DNA of 9,667 bases from Cyanobium sp. NIES-981 (lineage in GTDB: Bacteria; Cyanobacteriota; Cyanobacteriia; PCC-6307; Cyanobiaceae): the NCBI GenBank assembly GCA_945907085.1, contig CAMDSS010000055.1:1-9667 (forward strand), written 5' to 3'. Position 1 is the stretch's first letter. Each line of letters starts with the position of its first letter. This document shows positions 1 to 5,785 of the stretch, piece by piece. The notes beneath the pieces are model-generated. The model made no database searches. It was given only the letters and a program-made list of their open reading frames with translations, and was not told the origin of the DNA. The position numbers and the translations under genes are program-made.

Positions 1-29
1 TGAGCATGCGCTTTGATCCGGTCCTTTGA
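1..29 (+). CDS. nadC: Probable C-terminal end of nicotinate-nucleotide pyrophosphorylase (partial, 5' end outside the window)
   Basis: Only nine codons are visible. The frame that closes at the TGA at 27-29 reads (L)SMRFDPVL. A leucine-serine-methionine/leucine-arginine-phenylalanine ending is typical of NadC (quinolinate phosphoribosyltransferase, NAD synthesis), and in picocyanobacteria I recall nadC lying next to argS in this orientation. This is seen in a very short peptide, so the assignment is an inference from family knowledge and gene order. The base before position 1 is unknown, and the first codon is assumed to be a leucine codon ending in TG. The stop is 79 bases before the argS ATG. 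Confidence 0.42.
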
Positions 30-108
30 GCTTGCTCCTTGCGGATGCCCTTGGGGCGGCGCGGGATGATCGGGGGGATTTGCTGCCGCTGCTGCGGTTT
101 TCGGCCCC
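30..108 (+). other. nadC-argS intergenic stretch, no clear signal
   Basis: Seventy-nine bases separate the putative nadC stop from the argS ATG. I see no convincing -35/-10 pair, no hairpin followed by a T run, and no strong Shine-Dalgarno in front of the ATG at 109 (the bases just before it are ttttcggcccc). argS may be read through from upstream or have a weak promoter here. Confidence 0.4.
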
Positions 109-1923
109 ATGCTCCGCATCGCCCAAACCTTGCACAGCCAACTGTTGGCGGCCATGGAGCGGGCCTTCCCCGAGGCGGCGGCCCAGGCCGAGGCAGCCGG
201 CAAGCCCCTCGACCCCCAGCTCGCTGCGGCCAGCAAGCCGGAATTTGGTGATTTCCAGGCCAATGGGGCCCTGCCCCTGGCCAAGCCCCTAGGCCAGGCC
301 CCGCGCCAGATCGCTGCGGCGATCGTGGAGGAGCTGGCCGCTGATCCCGGCTTTGCCGAGCTCTGCGAAGCCCCCCAGATCGCCGGACCTGGCTTTATCA
401 ACCTCACCCTGCGGCCTGAGCTGCTCGCAGCTGAAGTGGAGGCTCGCCTTGGGGATCCCCGCTTGGGCGTGCCCCGGCTCGGAGAGGGCGACGACGACGG
501 GGGTGCTGGGACGCCGGTGATCGTCGATTTTTCCAGCCCCAACATTGCCAAGGAGATGCATGTGGGGCACTTGCGCTCCACGATCATTGGCGACTCCCTG
601 GCGCGGGTGCTCGAGTTCCGCGGCCACCCGGTGCTCCGGCTCAACCACGTGGGCGACTGGGGGACCCAGTTCGGGATGCTGATCACCCACCTCAAGCAGG
701 TGGCTCCCCAGGTGCTGGAGACCGCCGATGCGGTGGATCTGGGGGATCTGGTGGCCTTCTATCGCCAGGCCAAGCAGCGCTTCGACGGGGACGAAGCCTT
801 CCAAACCACCTCCCGGGAGGAGGTGGTGAAGTTGCAGGGGGGCGATCCGATCAGCCGCAAGGCCTGGCAGCTCCTCTGTGATCAGTCGCGCCGCGAATTC
901 CAGACCATCTACGACCGCCTCGACATTCGTCTTACAGAGCGGGGCGAATCCTTCTACAACCCCTACCTCGAAGCCGTCGTTACGGGCCTCGATGCCTCCG
1001 GCTTGCTCGTGGTGGATGAAGGGGCCCGCTGCGTGTTCCTGGAGGGCGTGAGCGGCAAAGACGGCAATCCCCTGCCGGTGATCGTGCAGAAAACCGATGG
1101 GGGCTTCAACTACGCCACCACCGATCTGGCGGCGATTCGCTATCGCTTTGGGGCCGCTCCTGGGGGGGATGGCGCCCGGCGGGTGATCTATGTGACCGAT
1201 TCAGGCCAGGCCAACCATTTCGCCGGGGTGTTCCAGGTGGCCCGGCGGGCGGGCTGGATCCCGGCTGACGGCCGGCTGGAGCATGTGCCGTTTGGGCTGG
1301 TGCAGGGAGAGGACGGCAAGAAGCTCAAGACCCGCTCGGGCGATACGGTGCGGCTCAAGGATCTGCTGGATGAGGCTGTCGAGCGCTCCAAGGCCGATCT
1401 GTGTCGGCGCCTGCAGGAGGAGGGGCGCAGCGAAGACGAGGCCTTCATCGAGCAGGTGGCCACCACCGTGGGTCTGGCCGCTGTGAAGTACGCCGACCTC
1501 AGCCAGAACCGGAACACCAACTACCAGTTCAGTTTTGACCGGATGCTGGCCCTGCAGGGCAACACGGCCCCCTATCTCCTCTATGCGGTGGTGCGCATCG
1601 CCGGGATTGCCCGCAAGGGGGGGGATATGCGGGCCGCCGCCGCCGCCCTCCACTTCAGCGAGCCCCAGGAGTGGGCCCTGGTGCGCGAGTTGCTCAAGCT
1701 CGATGCGGTGATTGCCGAGGTGGAGGAGGAGTTGCTCCCCAATCGCCTCTGCAGCTATCTGTTTGAGCTCAGCCAGGTGTTCAACCGCTTCTACGACCAG
1801 GTGCCGGTGCTCAAGGCCGATGCGGCTGCGCGGCCGTCCCGCCTGGCCCTCTGCCGCCTCACGGCGGACACCCTCAAGCTTGGCCTGGGGCTGCTCGGCA
1901 TTGCCACCCTCGAGAGAATGTGA
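109..1923 (+). CDS. argS: Arginyl-tRNA synthetase
   Basis: Charges tRNA-Arg with arginine in the cytoplasm using ATP. The 604-residue product has the full class I layout. The N-terminal Add1-type tRNA-binding domain covers about residues 1-110 (for example KPEFGDFQANGALPLAK). The catalytic domain carries the HIGH signature as HVGH at 151-154, inside a conserved stretch that reads SSPNIAKEMHVGHLRST. The KMSKS position is a degenerate KKLKTRSG at about 404-411, which is common in ArgRS. The C-terminal DALR anticodon-binding domain includes NTAPYLLYAVVRIAGIARK. The length is normal for bacteria. An ATG start at 109 gives the expected N-terminus (MLRIAQTLHSQL), although no strong Shine-Dalgarno precedes it. 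A small Gly/Asp-rich linker (EGDDDGGAG, about 126-134) precedes the catalytic core. The stop is 11 bases before the next gene, so co-transcription with the aminotransferase is likely. Confidence 0.97.
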   Translation: MLRIAQTLHSQLLAAMERAFPEAAAQAEAAGKPLDPQLAAASKPEFGDFQANGALPLAKPLGQAPRQIAAAIVEELAADPGFAELCEAPQIAGPGFINLTLRPELLAAEVEARLGDPRLGVPRLGEGDDDGGAGTPVIVDFSSPNIAKEMHVGHLRSTIIGDSLARVLEFRGHPVLRLNHVGDWGTQFGMLITHLKQVAPQVLETADAVDLGDLVAFYRQAKQRFDGDEAFQTTSREEVVKLQGGDPISRKAWQLLCDQSRREFQTIYDRLDIRLTERGESFYNPYLEAVVTGLDASGLLVVDEGARCVFLEGVSGKDGNPLPVIVQKTDGGFNYATTDLAAIRYRFGAAPGGDGARRVIYVTDSGQANHFAGVFQVARRAGWIPADGRLEHVPFGLVQGEDGKKLKTRSGDTVRLKDLLDEAVERSKADLCRRLQEEGRSEDEAFIEQVATTVGLAAVKYADLSQNRNTNYQFSFDRMLALQGNTAPYLLYAVVRIAGIARKGGDMRAAAAALHFSEPQEWALVRELLKLDAVIAEVEEELLPNRLCSYLFELSQVFNRFYDQVPVLKADAAARPSRLALCRLTADTLKLGLGLLGIATLERM

Positions 1924-1927
1924 GGGA
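1922..1927 (+). promoter_or_regulatory. Ribosome binding site of the HisC-type aminotransferase
   Basis: GAGGGA lies 7 bases before the GTG at 1935 and overlaps the argS stop codon. It favours GTG 1935 over the earlier in-frame GTG at 1920, which has no such site and would overlap argS. Confidence 0.6.
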
Positions 1928-1934
1928 TATTCCG

Positions 1935-3086
1935 GTGCCCTTGACCTCTTCGCGGTTGCCGCTGCCAAGCCCGCCCTCCCCGCCTTTGGCCCGTCCAGAG
2001 GTGGAGGGCTTGCTGGCCTATAGCGCGCCCCTGGAGGGGCGCCGGGGGCTGTTGCGCCTGGATTTCAACGAGAACACCGTGGGCCCCAGCCCCAAGGTGG
2101 TGGAGGCGATTCGAGCCATCCCCGCCGATCACTACGCCATCTATCCCGAGTACGACGGCCTCCGGGAGGCGGTGGCCACCAACCTGGCCGATCGCTCCGG
2201 CGGCAGAGCTGGCCTTGCCCATTCCCTGACCCCCGATCACGTGGGCTTGTTCAACGGTGTGGATGCGGCCTTGCATGCGGTCTTCCATGCCTATGGAGCC
2301 AGCGGCGATCGCTTGCTCACCACCAGCCCCACCTTTGGTTACTACACCCCCTGCGCCCAAATGCAGGGGATGGCGATTGAGGCCATCCCTTACCAGGGAG
2401 CCGATTTCGCCTTCCCGCTCGACCAGCTGCGGGCCGCCCTCCTCGGCCGGGCCCCGCGCCTCCTGCTGATCTGCAATCCCAACAACCCCACCGGCACCCG
2501 TCTTGCGCCGGAGCTGATCCTGGAGTTGGCCGCAGCAGCCCCCCAAACCCTGGTGGTGGTGGATGAGCTCTATGAGGCCTTCACCGGCGACAGCGTGCTG
2601 CCCCTGGTCGATTTTGAGCGCTACCCCAATGTGTTGGTGCTGAGATCACTCGCCAAAACCGCAGGGTTGGCTGGCCTGCGCATGGGCTTTGCCATCGGCG
2701 ATCCGGGCGTGGTTGATCGGGTCTCCCGGGTGAGCGGCCCCTACGACATCAACAGCTTTGCGGTGACGGCGGCCCTGGCGGCTTTGGCTGATCAGTCCTA
2801 TGTGGATGCCTATGTCCAGCAGGTGGGGCAAGCCAGGGATTGGCTGGTAAACCAATGCGTGGCTGCGGGGGTGAGACACCATGCGGCCGGGGGGAACTAC
2901 CTGTTGCTCTGGCCTAAGCAAGGCCCGGCGCTGGTGGAAGCCAGATTGCGGGAGGCTGGGATCCTGGTGCGCTCGATGGATGGCAAGCCGTTGATCTCGG
3001 GCTCCCTGCGGGTCAGCATCGGCACCCTCGAGCACATGCAACGCTTCTGGGCGGCCTACGCCGCCATCGAGCACCCCACGACCTAG
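1935..3086 (+). CDS. hisC: HisC-family PLP-dependent aminotransferase (histidinol-phosphate aminotransferase or related class I/II enzyme)
   Basis: Class I/II fold aminotransferase, 383 residues from the GTG at 1935, soluble. Visible motifs are LDFNENTVGPSP near the N-terminus (substrate-side loop), NPNNPTG at 181-187 with the PLP-interacting asparagine, VVDELY with Asp210 and Tyr213 contacting the cofactor, and SLAKTAGLAGLRMG with the Schiff-base lysine at about 241. A C-terminal SGSLRVSIGT carries the arginine that binds the substrate carboxylate or phosphate. These match HisC (histidinol-phosphate to imidazole-acetol-phosphate, histidine synthesis). The cobalamin enzyme CobD/CobC and HisC-like aromatic or arogenate aminotransferases share the same motifs, and cyanobacteria often carry more than one paralogue, so substrate is uncertain. 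The N-terminus is Pro/Ser-rich for about 20 residues. The gene follows argS by 11 bases and converges on the MBL-fold gene with only 10 bases between the two stops. Confidence 0.82.
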   Translation: MPLTSSRLPLPSPPSPPLARPEVEGLLAYSAPLEGRRGLLRLDFNENTVGPSPKVVEAIRAIPADHYAIYPEYDGLREAVATNLADRSGGRAGLAHSLTPDHVGLFNGVDAALHAVFHAYGASGDRLLTTSPTFGYYTPCAQMQGMAIEAIPYQGADFAFPLDQLRAALLGRAPRLLLICNPNNPTGTRLAPELILELAAAAPQTLVVVDELYEAFTGDSVLPLVDFERYPNVLVLRSLAKTAGLAGLRMGFAIGDPGVVDRVSRVSGPYDINSFAVTAALAALADQSYVDAYVQQVGQARDWLVNQCVAAGVRHHAAGGNYLLLWPKQGPALVEARLREAGILVRSMDGKPLISGSLRVSIGTLEHMQRFWAAYAAIEHPTT

Positions 3087-3096
3087 TACCCCTGGC

Positions 3097-3849
3097 TCAG
3101 CGCATCACCTCGATCACCGTGGTGTCGCTGAGCTTGCCGGGCAGGCTGATTTGGCGGCCCGTGCGTTTGACGGGCGTACCAGCCATGGCCTTGAGGAAGG
3201 GCTCGACGCTGGATTGGTCGCAATCCTTGGGGGTCTTGCCGCTGACGTATTGCACCGGGATCACCACCCTGGGTTTGAGATCGCGCACCACCGCGGCGGC
3301 CTCACTGCCGTCGTACACCTTGGCTCCACCGCCCACGCCAATGATCAACACGTCGGGGCGGCCCAGCATCACCCGATCAGCGGGGCTCAGCCGGGCGGCG
3401 GTGCCACCCAGGTGGGCAATATCCAGGCCCCCCTGCTTCCAGCGCCAGAGGGTGGCTTGGCCAAACCTGCGACCGCCAACCCGGTCGTGGGGGCCAGAGA
3501 TCCCATCAATCTTCAAGCCGGCGATTTTGTAAGAGCCTGGCTTGAACAGGAGCTTGCCACTGGCCACGTTGGCGCCTTCGTCGGCTAGGCGGCTGCTGGC
3601 CAAAATCACGGTGGCGCTGACCCGGGGTTCGGCCAGGCCCGCCGCGCAGGCCACCGCTTTGAAGGGATTCACCAGCACGCTGGCCCCGCCCCCTTGGATC
3701 AGGAGGGCGCTGTGGCCGTAGCTGGTGATGCTCACGCCACCGCCGGCAAAGGCTGCGGGTGCCAGGGCTGCAGGTGCCAGGGCTGTGGCCAGCCCCAGGG
3801 CTCCCCAACCCAGACGAGCTTTCAGGCCTTTGGTGGCAGCACGAGCCAT
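3097..3849 (-). CDS. Secreted metallo-beta-lactamase-fold (UlaG-like) protein with a degenerate metal site
   Basis: A 250-residue protein. Residues 1-35 look like a signal peptide: basic start MARAATKGLKAR, an Ala/Leu-rich core, and a likely cut after AFA before GGG. The mature part resembles the UlaG-like branch of the MBL fold: ITSYGHSALLI at 41-51 (equivalent to the H-S-x-x-x-I strand), VLVNPF at 58-63 where an Asp-Pro is usual, GPHDRVGGRRFG at 119-130, IAHLGG at 144-149, and RPDVLIIGVGGG at 164-175. The family's HxHxDH metal motif, expected after the VIL strand at about 81-83, is replaced by ASSRLADEG. Several zinc ligands therefore appear lost and hydrolase activity is doubtful, although His46, His121 and His146 remain. 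I recall similar proteins at this locus in other picocyanobacteria but do not know a function. It lies last in the leftward cluster, 54 bases after trpG. Confidence 0.75.
   Translation of the reverse strand: MARAATKGLKARLGWGALGLATALAPAALAPAAFAGGGVSITSYGHSALLIQGGGASVLVNPFKAVACAAGLAEPRVSATVILASSRLADEGANVASGKLLFKPGSYKIAGLKIDGISGPHDRVGGRRFGQATLWRWKQGGLDIAHLGGTAARLSPADRVMLGRPDVLIIGVGGGAKVYDGSEAAAVVRDLKPRVVIPVQYVSGKTPKDCDQSSVEPFLKAMAGTPVKRTGRQISLPGKLSDTTVIEVMR
3751..3780 (-). repeat. 15-bp tandem duplication in the signal peptide of the MBL-fold gene
   Basis: On the + strand ggctgcgggtgccag (3751-3765) is followed by ggctgcaggtgccag (3766-3780), 14 of 15 bases identical, and then by a partial third copy starting ggctgtggccag. 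In the gene this gives the repeated pentapeptide LAPAA-LAPAA in the hydrophobic core of the signal peptide. It is in frame and changes only the core length. Confidence 0.85.
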
Positions 3850-3903
3850 CGGTTCCAGGGCCCCGTTCGGGCACAGAGATGGCGCGAAGCTAGCAGCGGT
3901 CGA

Positions 3904-4497
3904 TTAGGAGCTGGCCTGGCGCAGGAAGTTGGCCAGCAGCTTGTGGCCGTCTTGGGTGAGCACGCTTTCCGGGTGAAATTGCACGCCCTGCAGGTGCGGA
4001 TAGTCGCGGTGGCGCAGGCCCATGACCGTGTCGTCATCGAGCCAGGCGGTGATCTCAAGGCAGTCGGGAAGACTGGCGCGTTCGGCGATCAGGCTGTGGT
4101 AACGGGTGGCCGTCAGCGGGTTGGCCAACCCCTCAAAGACGCCCTGGTTGCCATGGAACACCGGCGAGGTTTTGCCATGCATCAGCTGCTTGGCGCGCAC
4201 CACAGTGCCGCCGTACACCTGGGCAAGCGACTGGTGCCCCAGGCATACCCCCAGGGTGGGGATGCTGGGACTGAGTACACGCAGCACCTCGAGGCAAACC
4301 CCGGATTGATTGGGATCCCCTGGGCCGGGGGAGATCAGGATCGCGGCGGGGTTGAGTTCGCGGATCTGCTCGAGGCTGAGGGCGTCATTGCGCTCCACCC
4401 GCAGCTCGGAGGCGAGGGGATAGTCGCCTGCCAGTTCGCCCAGGTATTGCACCAGGTTGAAGGTGAAGCTGTCGTAGTTGTCGAGAACCAGGAGCAT
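3904..4497 (-). CDS. trpG: Glutamine amidotransferase subunit of anthranilate / 4-amino-4-deoxychorismate synthase
   Basis: Class I glutamine amidotransferase of 197 residues, the usual size for TrpG/PabA. It releases ammonia from glutamine for a TrpE or PabB partner acting on chorismate, giving anthranilate (tryptophan) or aminodeoxychorismate (folate). The start MLLVLDNYDSFTFNLVQYLG is diagnostic for this subfamily. SPGPGDP at 56-62 forms the oxyanion-side loop, GVCLGHQS has the nucleophile Cys85, and QFHPES carries His175 and Glu177 of the triad. HGKTSPV (107-113) is also typical. No trpE or pabB is in the window, so the partner is encoded elsewhere, and one amphibolic subunit may serve both pathways, as known in some bacteria. 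The ATG is 6 bases after the dgkA stop. Confidence 0.93.
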   Translation of the reverse strand: MLLVLDNYDSFTFNLVQYLGELAGDYPLASELRVERNDALSLEQIRELNPAAILISPGPGDPNQSGVCLEVLRVLSPSIPTLGVCLGHQSLAQVYGGTVVRAKQLMHGKTSPVFHGNQGVFEGLANPLTATRYHSLIAERASLPDCLEITAWLDDDTVMGLRHRDYPHLQGVQFHPESVLTQDGHKLLANFLRQASS

Positions 4498-4503
4498 GGG
4501 TGC

Positions 4504-4977
4504 TTAGAAGCCAAGCCGGGCCAGCAGGGGAGGCACCAACAGCAGTAGGGCAATCATCAGCGATGACAACGCAGCCACGAGCACGGCGGCGGCTGCACAG
4601 TCCTTGGCGATGCGGGCCAGGGGGTGGAACTGGCGGCCAATGGCGAGGTCGACAACGGCTTCCGTGGCGGTGTTGAGCAGTTCCAGCACCAACACCGCCG
4701 TCACGGTGAGCACCAGCAGGGCCAGCCGTTCAGGGCTTAATCCCAGCCAGAGCCCCATCACAAAGACCGCCAACCCGGTGAAAACGTGGATGCGGAAATT
4801 GCGTTGGCTCGCGATGCTGTAAGCCAGGCCCTGGGCGGCGTACCGGAAGCTGCTCGGCAGATCACCGGCCACTTTCCAGGCCCCCACCCGCAGCCTCCGG
4901 CCCCGTCGGTGCCCGCTATCGGGGGTGTCTTGGGGTTCGATGGGGTCCGAGGTGGTCACCCTTACGCCGCTTTCCAT
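4504..4977 (-). CDS. dgkA: Diacylglycerol kinase / undecaprenol kinase family membrane protein
   Basis: Small integral-membrane lipid kinase of the DgkA family. In Gram-positive bacteria relatives phosphorylate undecaprenol, in E. coli diacylglycerol; which substrate applies here cannot be read from the sequence. The 157-residue product begins with a hydrophilic tail of about 40 residues, then SFRYAAQGLAYSIASQRNFRIH at 43-64. Three hydrophobic helices follow (about 65-80, 84-101 and 127-150). The signature ELLNTATEAVVD is at 99-110 and AKDCAAAAV at 124-132, both strongly conserved in this family. I chose the ATG at 4977, one base after the ybeY stop, because a start at 5076 would only add residues read from within ybeY. 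The tight ybeY-dgkA pairing is common in bacteria. Confidence 0.92.
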   Translation of the reverse strand: MESGVRVTTSDPIEPQDTPDSGHRRGRRLRVGAWKVAGDLPSSFRYAAQGLAYSIASQRNFRIHVFTGLAVFVMGLWLGLSPERLALLVLTVTAVLVLELLNTATEAVVDLAIGRQFHPLARIAKDCAAAAVLVAALSSLMIALLLLVPPLLARLGF

Positions 4978-4978
4978 C

Positions 4979-5596
4979 TCACTTTGCGCCGGCGAGTAGC
5001 TGGTCTTGCCTGGCCAGCATGGCTTGGAGCCTGGCGTCATCGGGGTGGTCCCAGCCCAGGAGATGCAGCAGTCCATGGCTGGCTAGGAACTGGAGTTCCT
5101 GGGCCAGGCTGTGGCCATGGTCCGGGGCCTGACGCGCGGCGGTTTCCAGGGAGATCACGATGTCTCCCAGCTCGAGGGCTTCGGGTCCCAGGTCGCTGTC
5201 TTCATCGCTGTCTTCATCGCTGAAGTCTGGGGGCAGCGGCATGGGGGCGAAGGGGGTGCCGTCGTCGTCGTCCATGGTTTCCTGGGCGGCGAAGGCCAGC
5301 ACATCGGTGGGGCCTTGCTTCTGGCGCCAATCCTGATTGAGCTCGGCGATCTCGGCATCGCTCACCAAGCTCAAGCCCAGGCAGTAGGCCCCCGCTTGGA
5401 GGGGGGGGGGGAGTTCGGCCTGCAGCTGGCTGAGCCAATGGCCGAGCAGGTCTGCCCAGGCCCCACTGCCGGCCAAGGGATCCACCAGGGCTTGGGCGTC
5501 AGCCAATCCCACCGCATCAGCTAAGAGGGATGGTGGCAGGTCGTCACCGGTTTGGAAGGCCAGATCCAGATCGATGCTGCCCGCTGGAATGCTCAT
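4979..5596 (-). CDS. ybeY: Endoribonuclease YbeY (16S rRNA maturation factor)
   Basis: Zinc-dependent single-strand RNase of the UPF0054 family, involved in 16S rRNA 3' processing and ribosome quality control. The diagnostic motif HGLLHLLGWDH is at residues 174-184, giving the three histidine metal ligands His174, His178 and His184. DAEIAELNQDWR and PTDVLAF at about 80-102 are the other conserved family blocks. At 205 residues it is longer than the usual 150-180, owing to an N-terminal extension of about 70 residues and an acidic, Pro-containing insert at about 109-136 (MDDDDGTPFAP, then SDEDSDEDSD). The insert contains a 12-bp tandem repeat, and the extension contains an 11-base C tract. The gene sits 30 bases after the small membrane protein and one base before dgkA. 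No strong Shine-Dalgarno is seen before the ATG, so a different start within the extension is possible. Confidence 0.93.
   Translation of the reverse strand: MSIPAGSIDLDLAFQTGDDLPPSLLADAVGLADAQALVDPLAGSGAWADLLGHWLSQLQAELPPPLQAGAYCLGLSLVSDAEIAELNQDWRQKQGPTDVLAFAAQETMDDDDGTPFAPMPLPPDFSDEDSDEDSDLGPEALELGDIVISLETAARQAPDHGHSLAQELQFLASHGLLHLLGWDHPDDARLQAMLARQDQLLAGAK
5193..5222 (-). repeat. 12-bp tandem repeat in ybeY encoding an acidic SDED repeat
   Basis: On the + strand the 12-base unit tcgctgtcttca is present twice perfectly (5193-5204 and 5205-5216) and continues for 6 more bases (tcgctg). In the ybeY frame it encodes SDED-SDED-SD in the acidic insert. Because the unit is a multiple of three, gain or loss of a copy would keep the frame. 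Confidence 0.9.
5401..5411 (-). repeat. 11-base homopolymer (poly-C in the ybeY sense strand)
   Basis: Eleven consecutive G on the + strand are read in ybeY as CTC-CCC-CCC-CCC-CTC, giving LPPPL at residues 62-66. This is the longest homopolymer I noticed in the window. It is a replication-slippage or sequencing-error hotspot; a one-base change would truncate YbeY unless translation restarts downstream. Confidence 0.9.
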
Positions 5597-5626
5597 CGGA
5601 TGGCAGGGCCCATGGGGCGGATGCGG

Positions 5627-5785
5627 TTAGGGAGTGGGGGGCAGGCCGGGGCGGCCAAGCCAGGCAATCAACACCAGGAACCCGGTGAGACCCACCGCAG
5701 TCAACCCAAAGTGCAGCAGGCTTTGGCTGCCCTTGCGCACCATGTTGCGCATGGCCAATTTCACAAAGCTGTCCGTAGACGCCAT
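5627..5785 (-). CDS. Small single-span membrane protein (possibly the cyanobacterial DUF3188 family)
   Basis: A 52-residue reading frame, too short for many gene finders. It starts MASTDSFVKLAMRNMVRKGS, a basic, amphipathic N-terminus. One hydrophobic helix follows (about residues 24-43, with LTAVGLTGFLVLIAWL), and it ends GRPGLPPTP. The positive-inside rule would put the N-terminus in the cytoplasm. Its ATG shares one base with the prfB stop (TAATG), which suggests translational coupling, and it lies 30 bases before ybeY. From memory, small DUF3188 proteins are annotated between prfB and ybeY in picocyanobacteria; I cannot verify membership here. The function is unknown. The position, start overlap and coherent membrane-protein composition make it likely to be real. 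Confidence 0.72.
   Translation of the reverse strand: MASTDSFVKLAMRNMVRKGSQSLLHFGLTAVGLTGFLVLIAWLGRPGLPPTP

Noticed and set aside
289..804. Minus-strand frame of 171 residues inside argS
   Set aside because: It lies within the conserved ArgRS catalytic domain and has no recognisable domain of its own.
3087..3096. A bidirectional terminator between the convergent HisC-type and MBL genes
   Set aside because: Only 10 bases separate the stops and I see no stable hairpin with a T run there or just inside either gene.
3694..4548. A 284-residue + strand frame opposite trpG and the MBL gene start
   Set aside because: It spans two clear minus-strand genes and their gap, has no family motif and looks like a shadow frame.
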